From contig NZ_FPJE01000004.1 in the NCBI RefSeq assembly GCF_900119185.1, positions 184,286-248,285 on the forward strand: a DNA stretch of 64,000 nucleotides, in the 5' to 3' direction. Below are positions 53,816 through 62,826 of this stretch, piece by piece (the stretch's first letter is position 1; each line of letters starts with the position of its first letter). Below the pieces are notes generated by a model. That model saw nothing but the letters and a program-made list of their open reading frames with translations. It ran no database searches and had not been told where the DNA came from. Both the position numbers and the translations under genes were made by a program. The stretch is from Sinomicrobium oceani. GTDB lineage: Bacteria > Bacteroidota > Bacteroidia > Flavobacteriales > Flavobacteriaceae.

Positions 53816-53852
53816 AAAAACCCTGTGAAGCATTGATTTCACAGGGTTTTTG
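53816..53852 (+). terminator. Terminator of tRNA-Leu
   Basis: A stem AAAACCCTGTGAAA / TTTCACAGGGTTTT with an ATTG-containing loop and T-run. Confidence 0.8.
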
Positions 53853-53945
53853 TTTTTTTAGGGCTACAAATGGGGCAACAATTACAGTCTTAAGACCTAA
53901 GCGACCATGTATATATAAAAATCTTCCTCTCTTGAAATATGTTAT

Positions 53946-54581
53946 TTAATTTTTCGTAACCAGATTCTCAAAGTGTGTTAAATCGTTTATCAAAACCCCT
54001 TTATCTATAGCCCTAAAATCTTTGTACATTCTGGAGTGCTTACCATTATTACATTTTTTTAATGTCAAACCAGATCCGCAATAACATGCATCCTTCAATC
54101 TTAGCTTCCTCCCTTCAACCCTATTAATCATCAATATTACAATTTGCCTCATATCCTGTATTCCTAAAATATCTTTATAGGCATCGACTATTCCTTGTGG
54201 CCCATGAAGATATTCTTCGTCAAAATAACGACTGTGAATTTCATAGTAGGAGTTGTTTTCCAGATATTTCACCAAAACCTCATCAAAAAAAATCTTCAGG
54301 GACTTTACTTTAGTCTTTAACAAAATCTGCGCTTTCGCAGTCGTAGTTAAGCAACAATCACCCGAACCTGTATAAATATGACGATCCAATTTCTTGGGGA
54401 TTCTATCATCAATCTCATAAACTACGGGGAAATAAACGGGGTAAGGGGAAATGTCCACACGAATGTTGTAGACATCCCCCTCAGAAATTTCAATCTCACC
54501 AATCAGCATTTTTTTGTCCGGGAAATAATTCAATCGGGGATAAGAGGTGATTACTTCTTCTATCTCCTTTTCAATATCCAT
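53946..54581 (-). CDS. CBASS-associated E2-like conjugating enzyme with C-terminal SEC-C motif
   Basis: 211-residue protein. Residues 30-110 fit a prokaryotic E2/UBC fold: Y-P-V-Y-F-P-V-V-Y-E-I, then DRHIYTGSGDCCLT, where His68 and Cys76 or Cys77 stand at the E2 active-site position. Residues 166-182 (CYCGSGLTLKKCNNGKH) form a SEC-C zinc-binding motif, not part of the standard CBASS E2. It overlaps the CD-NTase gene by 11 bp and is the last gene of the operon. In short type II CBASS, such E2 proteins modify the CD-NTase C-terminus. No E1 or JAB gene is seen nearby. Assignment rests on motif and context. Confidence 0.75.
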   Translation of the reverse strand: MDIEKEIEEVITSYPRLNYFPDKKMLIGEIEISEGDVYNIRVDISPYPVYFPVVYEIDDRIPKKLDRHIYTGSGDCCLTTTAKAQILLKTKVKSLKIFFDEVLVKYLENNSYYEIHSRYFDEEYLHGPQGIVDAYKDILGIQDMRQIVILMINRVEGRKLRLKDACYCGSGLTLKKCNNGKHSRMYKDFRAIDKGVLINDLTHFENLVTKN

Positions 54582-55578
54582 AGGGTTTAGGTTTTATAAA
54601 TGCGGTAGATAATGACCTGGTCAAAGATTTACTTTTATTTTCTTCTTCTTTGTCCTCTCCCAAGGGAAACCGGGATCCGAATTGATTCTTCCTTAAAATC
54701 TCGGAGGCAGTTTTAAAGTTATATTCCTCCTTTGCTTTATCGCAATCATCTAAAAGACTTTTTAGAACAGTCAGGAAATTATTTCTACGTGTTTCACTAT
54801 AACCTTCAAATACATCTTCTCCTTTTGGAGTAGTAGGCCTAATACACTTGAACCCCCAGTCTTCACTTAACGTATCGTATATCTTCCTAACAGTTTCTCT
54901 AAACGCCTCATCCAAATTGTCTGCATCGTAGTAATTCTCCGTTGCCAGGATTGTTAATTCAAAGCCACTCGGCAATTTTAAATTACTGTTGTTCAATTCC
55001 CGGAAATTCTTCCACGCCTTTAAACAACGAACAATAGCTTCCAGTCTGTATTTCTGTGTTTTTTCATCATTGAACCATTCATAGAACTCTTTCGGATCAC
55101 TTTCTATCCAGTCCTTAGCTTTATGGGCTAATTCTATAATCTCTTCTTTTTTGTAATAAATAGGCAGGTCGATATGCCTCCCATCGCTAAAAACAACGCG
55201 GACACAGGTTGTTTTTTGTATCGGCTTTTTACTGGTATGATCTTCTACGGAAGCATACACCCAATTATGCCATCTTTGAATAGATTGCTTATTATCCTCT
55301 CCCTCTTTTTCTATGAAATACACGCCATAGTCCAGGTCATATTTTCTTATGGGATTGCCATCTTCATCATAGACAACAATAGGGTTGATTGTTGTGTTCA
55401 TTTCATAAGAACCCTGACCGTGGAACTTCGGTTGAATTTCGTCCGGTTTGTTCTCCTTAAACCATTTCCTGATCTTTTTCTTAATGTCCTTTCTACTTCT
55501 CGCCAAGGACTCTTTCCGACTGTTGTTCAATTTGATCTCTTTATCAAAATTGATGTACTCTTTGTTTAATACTGCCAT
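54571..55578 (-). CDS. CBASS CD-NTase (cyclic oligonucleotide synthase)
   Basis: 335-residue nucleotidyltransferase that makes a cyclic nucleotide alarm signal upon phage infection. Active-site motif GQGSYEMNT (Gly56-Ser57), catalytic acids Asp81 and Asp83 in YDLDYGVYF and Asp137 in HIDLPIYY are present in the expected order for DncV/cGAS-like enzymes. The C-terminus is flexible and ends in KPKPYGY, similar to the tails conjugated by Cap2/E2 enzymes. It lies 11 bp after the Cap15-like gene and overlaps the E2-like gene. The nucleotide product cannot be predicted. Confidence 0.88.
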   Translation of the reverse strand: MAVLNKEYINFDKEIKLNNSRKESLARSRKDIKKKIRKWFKENKPDEIQPKFHGQGSYEMNTTINPIVVYDEDGNPIRKYDLDYGVYFIEKEGEDNKQSIQRWHNWVYASVEDHTSKKPIQKTTCVRVVFSDGRHIDLPIYYKKEEIIELAHKAKDWIESDPKEFYEWFNDEKTQKYRLEAIVRCLKAWKNFRELNNSNLKLPSGFELTILATENYYDADNLDEAFRETVRKIYDTLSEDWGFKCIRPTTPKGEDVFEGYSETRRNNFLTVLKSLLDDCDKAKEEYNFKTASEILRKNQFGSRFPLGEDKEEENKSKSLTRSLSTAFIKPKPYGY

Positions 55579-55589
55579 AATATTTCGAT

Positions 55590-56243
55590 TTAAAAATCAT
55601 GTGATATATCCTTACTTTTCCAATATAATTCTTTGAGTTCCCCTTTGGTCTGATAGGGAATCCTATTTGTAAAATACTCTCCGGTCAACATTTTATGCTT
55701 TCCTTTCTTTATGAACTTAATCATCTCCGTACCATAATGTGCCGGGAATCCCTTTTCAATACTTCCTTTATTTCGATAGCTATAGATTAATCTAAAATGC
55801 TTATCATCTCTTGTTTTTTCAACACACATTATTTTATTAACCGAAACGGAGGATTTATTCCCATCCACATCTTTAGTAAAAGAGTTCATTGTTATTTTGC
55901 TACCGGTCTGGCATATCGTTTTTATGTGATCTAACTCTCCAGTTTGAATTTGACCGGTATCATCCCGATAGGTATATACCAGCTTGCCTTCATACCTCCC
56001 GGAAAAATCATCTATCCGGAAAAGCCATTTGAAAGGTTTGTACCTCCACAATGATTTGTCGATCCAATGAAGAAGCCCTATTAATAATACCGACGAAGAA
56101 GGAAACTGATAATAAGTAATACCCGTAACCTGAAATATTTTTGGTATAGATAACGCTACTAAATAGCTTATCGCCGTTCCCACTATAAGGATAAACGGAA
56201 CTATGAGGCTTGGTTTGTAGTATTTAAAGTAATTCCCTTCCAT
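55590..56243 (-). CDS. cap15: Cap15-like membrane beta-barrel effector of CBASS
   Basis: 217-residue effector. Two N-terminal membrane segments (about 12-32 and 45-61) precede a beta-rich domain starting FSGRYEGKLVYTY and ending near residue 205, the pattern of Cap15 cyclic-nucleotide receptors. On binding its signal, Cap15 oligomerises and disrupts the inner membrane, killing the infected cell. It is first in the operon, ahead of the CD-NTase. A 19 bp palindrome lies 46 bp upstream of its start. Confidence 0.82.
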   Translation of the reverse strand: MEGNYFKYYKPSLIVPFILIVGTAISYLVALSIPKIFQVTGITYYQFPSSSVLLIGLLHWIDKSLWRYKPFKWLFRIDDFSGRYEGKLVYTYRDDTGQIQTGELDHIKTICQTGSKITMNSFTKDVDGNKSSVSVNKIMCVEKTRDDKHFRLIYSYRNKGSIEKGFPAHYGTEMIKFIKKGKHKMLTGEYFTNRIPYQTKGELKELYWKSKDISHDF

Positions 56244-56288
56244 ATTTACCTGCTTTTAAGTTTTAACAATGCAAATATGGCATCTGTA

Positions 56289-56307
56289 TGTGCAAAGTAT
56301 TTGCACA
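56289..56307. promoter_or_regulatory. Palindromic operator upstream of the CBASS operon
   Basis: TGTGCAAA-GTA-TTTGCACA, a perfect 19 bp inverted repeat. A -7-like box CATATTTG on the minus strand lies at 56272-56279, so the palindrome falls in the -33/-7 spacer region. Confidence 0.55.
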
Positions 56308-56377
56308 CCGAACTGATTAGCTATTTATATCGAAGTTGGGAAAGGCCGAACTGGGTATTATATAACTTAATGCTATG

Positions 56378-59300
56378 TTAAGAAACGCCCACGTTGTTGT
56401 TTACCTGGTCAATGATGGATATAATTTTTACAACTTTTTCTTCATCAGGGAAAAGTCCTAAAATTCCATTTTCGTGATGTTCATTGAAAGGAGGCTTGGT
56501 GAGTAGACTCTTATCCAGTACTCCATTGGTATTAAGAAAATTAATAATGCGTTGAATGAAGGTGATTTGATTGGCATTGAGATTACCGGACTGAATAAAC
56601 TCACTAAACAACCCGTTAACCGTTTCTATATCCAGGCCGACTATTCTTCGGATAAACTTCCCTAAAGGCTCTTGTCCGTACTCTTTCTCAAACTCCTCTT
56701 TTGTCCCGGCTGCCTGATTAAACAGAAAATCTTCCAGTTTTTTAATTTCAGCTTCTGTTACCGGAATATTTTTATAGAGCTTATTAATCACTAAGTGATT
56801 TTTATTTTTCCGGATAAAGGCCTCTACCCTGTCCTTATAAGATTGCATATTGGTATAGGAAGGCATGATATTTACTTCCTGGGCATTGGCCACCTCCAGG
56901 ATATCTTCAAAATTAGTGTATACCGGTGCTTCGGCTTCCTTATCCAGATATTTTACCAGAGGACGTACGGATTCCCGAAGTTTCTCCAGTTCCAAATGCG
57001 TTATGTTCTGCCAATACTCTCCTCCGATAATTCCATTAAGTAGTTCTAACCTGGCTGCAATCTCGGGAATATTTCGCTTTTTATACAGATTTTGAGCTAT
57101 ACTACGGATCTTCTCCACATAGATTTCCTGCATTTGGTTGCACCGAAGTACGGATAATTGAAGATTTAAGACCAAAAGATCAAAACGTTTAGCTTTTTCA
57201 TCTTCATCATCCTTTACAGAAATAACCGGCGCCACCTTACTAAGCAGCTCATTAATATCCCCTTTGTTCAGGTCATTCCATCGATTTCTGTTCTTAAATT
57301 CTTTTACCGCTCTCCAAACCTTACGAACCTGATAACGGTCTTCTTGCAATCCTTCTACCTGATGATGCAAAAGATTGGTGAAGTTTATCATCATTTGTTC
57401 TTCATCTTCAGAGGCTGGATGTTTCTCTCTGACACTGATAATGTACTCTAACCGTGTTTCAAACAATTGTGCTGACAAGGACTTGGTAGGGTTACCGGTT
57501 ATTCCCTCGGGATATTCGTCAAAAAACTCAAAATTGCCACAATAGTCAAAGATCAAAAAAAACTTTTTGTCCTTCCCGGGTCCGAAAAGATCGGGACGTA
57601 AACGCGTTCCCCTACCTATCATTTGCCAATATTTGGCATAAGATTTTACTTCTTTAAAAAATACCAGATTTACCACCCTGGGCGCATCCACTCCCGTATC
57701 CATCATATCTACAGAAACTGCTATTTGAGGTTCCATTTCTTTTTTGTCTTCACAAAAATTTTCCAGCAGGCTCTGCGCTTTATCTGCGTAATTATCTATA
57801 ACCTCAAGGAATGTCCCTCCGTATTCCGGGTAATTCTTATTAAATCTTTTTTCAATAAATTTTGCGTGTGGGTGGTTTTTCGCAAAAATGATGGTTTTAC
57901 CCAGCTTGTCCCCTCCAGACACCTTAATACCATTGGTCATTAAATAATCCAACACTTTATCAACGGTATCTTTATTAAATAACCATTTGTTTATTTTACT
58001 TTTTTCTATTTTATCCATCAATACTTCCCCCGTGGTGGGATCTCCGAAAAGCTCCTCATACTTAGCCTTATCTTCTTCTGATAATTCGGCATAGTTTATC
58101 CCCTTTCTAGGAAATTTAATAGGCACTTTAATGGCTTTCGGGGGAACCAGGAAATTATCCTTTACCGCCTGGTCCAGTTCATAGGAAAAAGTGGGATTGT
58201 CGTCTTCAATTTCAAAAAGTGAATATGTATTTCTATCAATATCTTTTTTAGGGGTTGCCGTAAGCCCGATAAGCAAGGTGTCAAAATATTCGAATATGGA
58301 ACGGTATTTTTGATACACCGACCGGTGGGCTTCGTCGATAATAATCAGGTCAAAATGTCCAACTCCATAAAACCTTCCCTGATCATTCTTCAGGCTATCT
58401 ATACGGTTCATAATGGTTGGATACGTAGAAAACACCAATCGTGTACCATGATCTTCAGACTCTTTCGTAAGATCTATTGCGGAAAGGTGAGGTAAGTGCA
58501 TTTTAAATGCATTTTTCGCCTGTTTTACCAGGGCATTTCTATCGGCCAGAAACAAAACCCGTTTTACCCAGTTGCTTTTGGTAAACATATCGACTATTGC
58601 TGCGGAAGTCCTTGTTTTTCCACTTCCGGTCGCCATTACCAAAAGTGCTTTTCTGTTCTTTCCTCTCAGCTTGCCGTTCAGATCAGCTACCAAATGTTCT
58701 GCAACACGTTGCACTGCCTCCAGCTGATATGGTCGCCCCGCTATATTTTTATCTACCTCAAAATTCCGGATATCTTTACGTGTACTTCGGCGATCGATCA
58801 GTAACTGCAGCTCTTCCTGCGTATAAAAACCACTTACTTCCCGCGGGGGATAAAACTGATCTTCCCATATATAGGTTTCAAAACCATTGGAATAAAACAT
58901 TACCGGTCGCTGTCCGTATTTTTTTTCGAGACAGTCTGCATATAAGGAAGCCTGGTGTTTTCCTTTATCGGCACTGTGCAACGTATTTTTTGCTTCGACT
59001 ACCGCCAGGGGCAAACCGTTTTTGCCCCACAGCACATAATCAACATATCCTTTTCCTGTCGGGTTTGTAGACAACGGCATGCCATAGACCTCAAATTCTA
59101 TGTCTTTCCCTTTTTTTAAGTTATCCCATCCCGCTTCCTTTAGTAATAAATCTATAAGCAATCTACGGGTTTCCGATTCTGAAGTGAGAGCAGGGATCGC
59201 CTGTTCTTCAACTACATCCTGATGTCTTTGATGCTTACGTTGCTTAATTGCTTTCTGTCTTTCATCTTCCTGTTGCTTCAGCTGCTTGTTTTCTTCCCAT

Positions 59301-59821
59301 TGTTGCTCACGCTTTTTAAACTCGTCACGAACCTTATCCAGCTCAGCCTGCATGCTCTCGGCCTTTTGTTTTAGCTCCCTGATGGTTTTATCGCTTTGCT
59401 TACCATCGGGAATAAGAGTTTCGTTAAATGGTGGGATATCCGGGTTTTGTTCGCTGTAATAAACACTGAGGTAGGAAAGAAAGCGAAACAGGTTTTTTAA
59501 TGATTGCAGTGCTTCGTACTGATTTACTCTTTTACCATGTGCCGCATTATTTCCGGATAGCCGGATAACATCAAGTTCGCGGAACATGGATGGCTTTAAG
59601 ATCGCTTTAAAATCTTCATGATGTATAAGCGCTCCGAGTTTGGTATCATAAGGCAACTCCAGGTCTGCATCATTCCTGTATAACCACAATACGGCAAGTT
59701 CCATGGCACTCCTGCAAAGTAATGCCGCAAATCTGGGTTCGGTAAAGGTATACTTTTCTGCATTGGAGGCTTCTCTGTACAATTCGGGGAATTCTGATTC
59801 TAAAAACTTGAAGTTCGTCAT
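56378..59821 (-). CDS. hsdR: Type I restriction enzyme, subunit R (HsdR), with DUF4145 N-terminus
   Basis: 1147-residue motor and nuclease subunit. A DUF4145-like domain (about 1-120) and a charged coiled coil (150-205) precede the nuclease domain with Asp261 and the E-A-K at 276-278 (PD-ExK type). The helicase part has Walker A ATGSGKT (397-403), DEAH (496-499) and ATP-site arginines in QMIGRGTRLRPD, followed by the EcoEI-type C-terminal domain. It is the last gene of the hsdM-hsdS-X-hsdR locus. It appears intact, but its partner hsdM is broken. Confidence 0.93.
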   Translation of the reverse strand: MTNFKFLESEFPELYREASNAEKYTFTEPRFAALLCRSAMELAVLWLYRNDADLELPYDTKLGALIHHEDFKAILKPSMFRELDVIRLSGNNAAHGKRVNQYEALQSLKNLFRFLSYLSVYYSEQNPDIPPFNETLIPDGKQSDKTIRELKQKAESMQAELDKVRDEFKKREQQWEENKQLKQQEDERQKAIKQRKHQRHQDVVEEQAIPALTSESETRRLLIDLLLKEAGWDNLKKGKDIEFEVYGMPLSTNPTGKGYVDYVLWGKNGLPLAVVEAKNTLHSADKGKHQASLYADCLEKKYGQRPVMFYSNGFETYIWEDQFYPPREVSGFYTQEELQLLIDRRSTRKDIRNFEVDKNIAGRPYQLEAVQRVAEHLVADLNGKLRGKNRKALLVMATGSGKTRTSAAIVDMFTKSNWVKRVLFLADRNALVKQAKNAFKMHLPHLSAIDLTKESEDHGTRLVFSTYPTIMNRIDSLKNDQGRFYGVGHFDLIIIDEAHRSVYQKYRSIFEYFDTLLIGLTATPKKDIDRNTYSLFEIEDDNPTFSYELDQAVKDNFLVPPKAIKVPIKFPRKGINYAELSEEDKAKYEELFGDPTTGEVLMDKIEKSKINKWLFNKDTVDKVLDYLMTNGIKVSGGDKLGKTIIFAKNHPHAKFIEKRFNKNYPEYGGTFLEVIDNYADKAQSLLENFCEDKKEMEPQIAVSVDMMDTGVDAPRVVNLVFFKEVKSYAKYWQMIGRGTRLRPDLFGPGKDKKFFLIFDYCGNFEFFDEYPEGITGNPTKSLSAQLFETRLEYIISVREKHPASEDEEQMMINFTNLLHHQVEGLQEDRYQVRKVWRAVKEFKNRNRWNDLNKGDINELLSKVAPVISVKDDEDEKAKRFDLLVLNLQLSVLRCNQMQEIYVEKIRSIAQNLYKKRNIPEIAARLELLNGIIGGEYWQNITHLELEKLRESVRPLVKYLDKEAEAPVYTNFEDILEVANAQEVNIMPSYTNMQSYKDRVEAFIRKNKNHLVINKLYKNIPVTEAEIKKLEDFLFNQAAGTKEEFEKEYGQEPLGKFIRRIVGLDIETVNGLFSEFIQSGNLNANQITFIQRIINFLNTNGVLDKSLLTKPPFNEHHENGILGLFPDEEKVVKIISIIDQVNNNVGVS

Positions 59822-59905
59822 GGAAACCTTGGCTTTACTCTCAAAAATAGCAATTCCTGCTTATATTCAGATAATCTTTAACTGTTCCTCCTTTTGCACC
59901 TCTTC

Positions 59906-59936
59906 CATTTATCGACATTTTATCAACATTTATCAC
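59906..59936. repeat. Three tandem CATTTATC-type repeats upstream of hsdR
   Basis: CATTTATCGA, CATTTTATCAA and CATTTATCAC follow each other directly, 85-115 bp upstream of hsdR in the 132 bp gap after the AlbA_2 gene. They could be a regulator site; the adjacent gene encodes a winged-helix protein. Confidence 0.4.
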
Positions 59937-59953
59937 CTTTTTTTTACTTTATT

Positions 59954-61597
59954 TCACAGTTTTTTGTTGATAAAATACCGGGTTCCTTTCCGCTCTCCTT
60001 CCTTCCTTATAAGCCCGCTATCCAGCATTTCATCCAATTTGGCTTTAAGTGTGCGTTGCTTAATTTCTCCTCCTATTCTTTCATTGATCTCACTAATGGC
60101 ACTTTCCGGGTAATTTTTTAAATCCTCATAAATCAGTTCCTGTAACCTGTATGGTTCTATTCTTTTCAGGTTAGTTCGCTCTATAAAATCTGTAGTCCTG
60201 ATAAACTCCGGATTTACATAATAAAGTGTTCCTTTTGTTTTTCCTTTGGACAACACCACTTTCAGATCCAATAAACGCCCTATCCAATACTGTAAGCCGT
60301 TAGGCTTGGAAATATTAAGCGATCTGGACAAGTCAATAGCCGAAATTCCTTCTTTCTGGGCTATCATTCCCAACGCAATAACTTCTTTCTGTTTTAATTG
60401 CAGGTCCCGGGAGGCTTTGTCCATCAGTTTCAGCACTTCACTGCTAACAATTTGCTTTTTAATGATAACGATGACCCTATCATCTGCTTCAATCACCTCT
60501 GGCACCTGCTTTCCGCTTCCAAGCAAAAGTTCGTATACCTTATCATACCCACTACCTTCCTTTTCCATGAGTTTTAAATCGTAAAACAATTTCGCCAAGA
60601 GAGCATTGCGCTGCACGGATTTTGAAAGGATATTCGAAGGCGTTACTCCCAGGGGTAATAATCCGGGGCTATGTATTTCAAGCCGGTCGTGGTAGAGGTT
60701 AATAAAAATATCTCCCCGCATGGTGTAATTCCTATGCGCAAACGCATTGGCCACGATCTCTCTTATGGCTTCGGGCGGATAGTTATAAATGTTTTTCCTG
60801 AAAATACCATCGGACACTTCCACAAACTCATTCCAGTCCGGTATTTCCTTTAAAATGGCTGTAATAAGCTCTTTCGGATTTTTGCTGTAATCGTCCCAGA
60901 CCTTTTTAAAGACTTTATTTTCATTTTCATCATACCTGATAAACTGAACCGCAGGAGGATAATGAAGCACCGCTCTTTGCGCTCTGGTTCCCAGCCATAA
61001 AACTCCCAGATTAGTTAAAATCCCGTTCTGCGTAAGAAAATAATAATCGGTGATTTCCTCCGGAGTCATCTCCTTTACAAACTCACTTACCCTTTCGGAG
61101 GATCTGACATCCTTTAGAAACTGGTCATACTTAGCCATATCGCAGGCACTAGCAGGAATGCTTCTCACCACCTTTTCCTCCCAGACAAACGCGTTTTTCT
61201 CTGCCAGTAAACGGCTCAAATCTTCCGGCAATACAGGTTTGCACTCGTCCGATACTCTCATATAATATTTACCATCGGAAGTACTGGCTATGCTTTGGGA
61301 ATTACGGAATACCTGAAGCTCTATATATTCTGCCTTATTATCCGCCTCTTTTTTAACCGGAACCACCCCGACATTGTGGGTCAATGCCGGAATTGTCTTT
61401 TGTATTTTTTCAATCAAATCATCCGGAATTTTTTGACCTGCCGGCGGTTCGTTTTCCGTATCCTCAATACCGATAATAATTTTTCCTCCCGCACCGTTGG
61501 CAAAACAAACACAGTCTTTTGCCAGCTCTTTCCAATTAGCTTTACTCCCCTTAATAATGGCGATAGATTTTTTATCTAAAAGACTGTTCTCCTTCAT
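59954..61597 (-). CDS. AlbA_2/Schlafen-like ATP-binding protein with winged helix
   Basis: 547-residue protein. The N-terminal AlbA_2 (Schlafen-AAA-like) domain includes WKELAKDCVCFANGAGGKIIIGIED; a HATPase_c_4-type region (EAIREIVANAFAHRNY, then LEIHSPGLLPLGV) follows; the C-terminus has two winged-helix-like stretches. Proteins of this type are often annotated as RecG-like or DNA-binding regulators and are frequent inside type I restriction loci. Here it lies between hsdS (11 bp upstream) and hsdR on the same strand. Its role in the system is unknown. Confidence 0.8.
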   Translation of the reverse strand: MKENSLLDKKSIAIIKGSKANWKELAKDCVCFANGAGGKIIIGIEDTENEPPAGQKIPDDLIEKIQKTIPALTHNVGVVPVKKEADNKAEYIELQVFRNSQSIASTSDGKYYMRVSDECKPVLPEDLSRLLAEKNAFVWEEKVVRSIPASACDMAKYDQFLKDVRSSERVSEFVKEMTPEEITDYYFLTQNGILTNLGVLWLGTRAQRAVLHYPPAVQFIRYDENENKVFKKVWDDYSKNPKELITAILKEIPDWNEFVEVSDGIFRKNIYNYPPEAIREIVANAFAHRNYTMRGDIFINLYHDRLEIHSPGLLPLGVTPSNILSKSVQRNALLAKLFYDLKLMEKEGSGYDKVYELLLGSGKQVPEVIEADDRVIVIIKKQIVSSEVLKLMDKASRDLQLKQKEVIALGMIAQKEGISAIDLSRSLNISKPNGLQYWIGRLLDLKVVLSKGKTKGTLYYVNPEFIRTTDFIERTNLKRIEPYRLQELIYEDLKNYPESAISEINERIGGEIKQRTLKAKLDEMLDSGLIRKEGERKGTRYFINKKL

Positions 61598-61608
61598 AAC
61601 TTACAATT

Positions 61609-62826
61609 TTATACAAGTTCCTTAACCAACTCTCCCTTAAACGCTTTTTGCAATAAGCAGTTAAACAGGTCTTCGGCTTCTTTAAGTTCTTGTTGTGCCA
61701 GGGTTTTTTGTTGCTCTATCAAAGTTATTTTTTCTGCGAATTGGTTTTGGAGTTTGATTGGGGGGTAAATAATAGGAAACTCTTCCAAATGCTCTTTATT
61801 TATCTGCCTTTTATCAATTCCTCCAACACACACTCTTCTGATATAGCCTCTATATTCATTGGTTGTAAGAATAAACAGTACAAATTCATTAATTACATCC
61901 TCTTTAGGTCTTATTAAATATACGTGACCATTAATATTAGCACTATCATTTTCACCATTAAACATAGCTGCTCTACCTAAACTACTGTTCTCCGTATTGA
62001 TCCTACCTGTTTTCGTCATTAATATATCACCCTTACAAAGGCTACTTTTATTCATCTTTTTATGAGTAATCTCATCTATATAAGCAACATTATCCAATTC
62101 TAATCTATTCCTCCAGACATTTTGGCTTCTAAAAAAAGTAATCCCTTTTTCAACATATACGTTACTCCCCCCTTTAGGAGTATTACCACTTAATATTTTT
62201 GATGTAATACTTTTCAATTTTTTCACCTGCCATCCCCTCGGATTAACCACCGGATCCCCAAACATATCCAAAAAAATGCTTTGCGCCAATTGGTCGTATT
62301 CCATTATAAGTTGTTTGGTTTTATCGCGAAGGGCGGCGGCATCGTCCAGGATTTGGGCAATGTGTTTTTGGGTTTCTAATGGAGGGAAGGGGATTTTGAT
62401 AAAATTTACAAACTTTTTTGATATCCCTCCAACAGTTGATCCTCTATAATCTTCCAAAATCTGTCTTTGCCCAATTTTGCTAAAAAGATGATAGAATATA
62501 TATTTTGGATATACAGATTCATTTAATCTAAGAATGAAAACATGCTCATTTATACAAGCTCTATGTAGCGGAAATTTATCATCTACAAAACTTACCTTAC
62601 CTGTTGTGGCCCCATCTTTTACAATAATAATATCATCTTCACGAATTAAACCTGACCTCATATTATTATAAAATCCTTCATCAACATACTTAAGCTTTGA
62701 GAAATTAAACCCCCCATTTTTATCTAAATGCTCAGCCCCTAAAGAAGGGATTCCGCTGTCTATAGCACCTCCTTTAGGTCTTTTACCTGTTTGAAGTTCT
62801 TTAGTTACTTTATCTAAGGATATCAT
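61609..62826 (-). CDS. hsdS: Type I restriction enzyme, specificity subunit (HsdS)
   Basis: 405-residue DNA-recognition subunit with two target-recognition domains (about 1-130 and 195-345), each followed by a conserved helix (PLETQKHIAQILDDAAALRDKTKQL and PPIKLQNQFAEKITLIEQQK) that binds HsdM and sets the spacer. Its ATG overlaps the hsdM stop codon by one base (TAATG). The first domain is somewhat short, but the frame is intact. Confidence 0.92.
   Translation of the reverse strand: MISLDKVTKELQTGKRPKGGAIDSGIPSLGAEHLDKNGGFNFSKLKYVDEGFYNNMRSGLIREDDIIIVKDGATTGKVSFVDDKFPLHRACINEHVFILRLNESVYPKYIFYHLFSKIGQRQILEDYRGSTVGGISKKFVNFIKIPFPPLETQKHIAQILDDAAALRDKTKQLIMEYDQLAQSIFLDMFGDPVVNPRGWQVKKLKSITSKILSGNTPKGGSNVYVEKGITFFRSQNVWRNRLELDNVAYIDEITHKKMNKSSLCKGDILMTKTGRINTENSSLGRAAMFNGENDSANINGHVYLIRPKEDVINEFVLFILTTNEYRGYIRRVCVGGIDKRQINKEHLEEFPIIYPPIKLQNQFAEKITLIEQQKTLAQQELKEAEDLFNCLLQKAFKGELVKELV

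Noticed and set aside
53653..53949. 98-codon frame covering tRNA-Leu
   Set aside because: It reads through the tRNA and its terminator; a well-known type of spurious prediction.
59906..59936. CRISPR-like repeats ahead of hsdR
   Set aside because: Three 10-11 bp units without spacers; more like a protein-binding site, and no cas genes are present.
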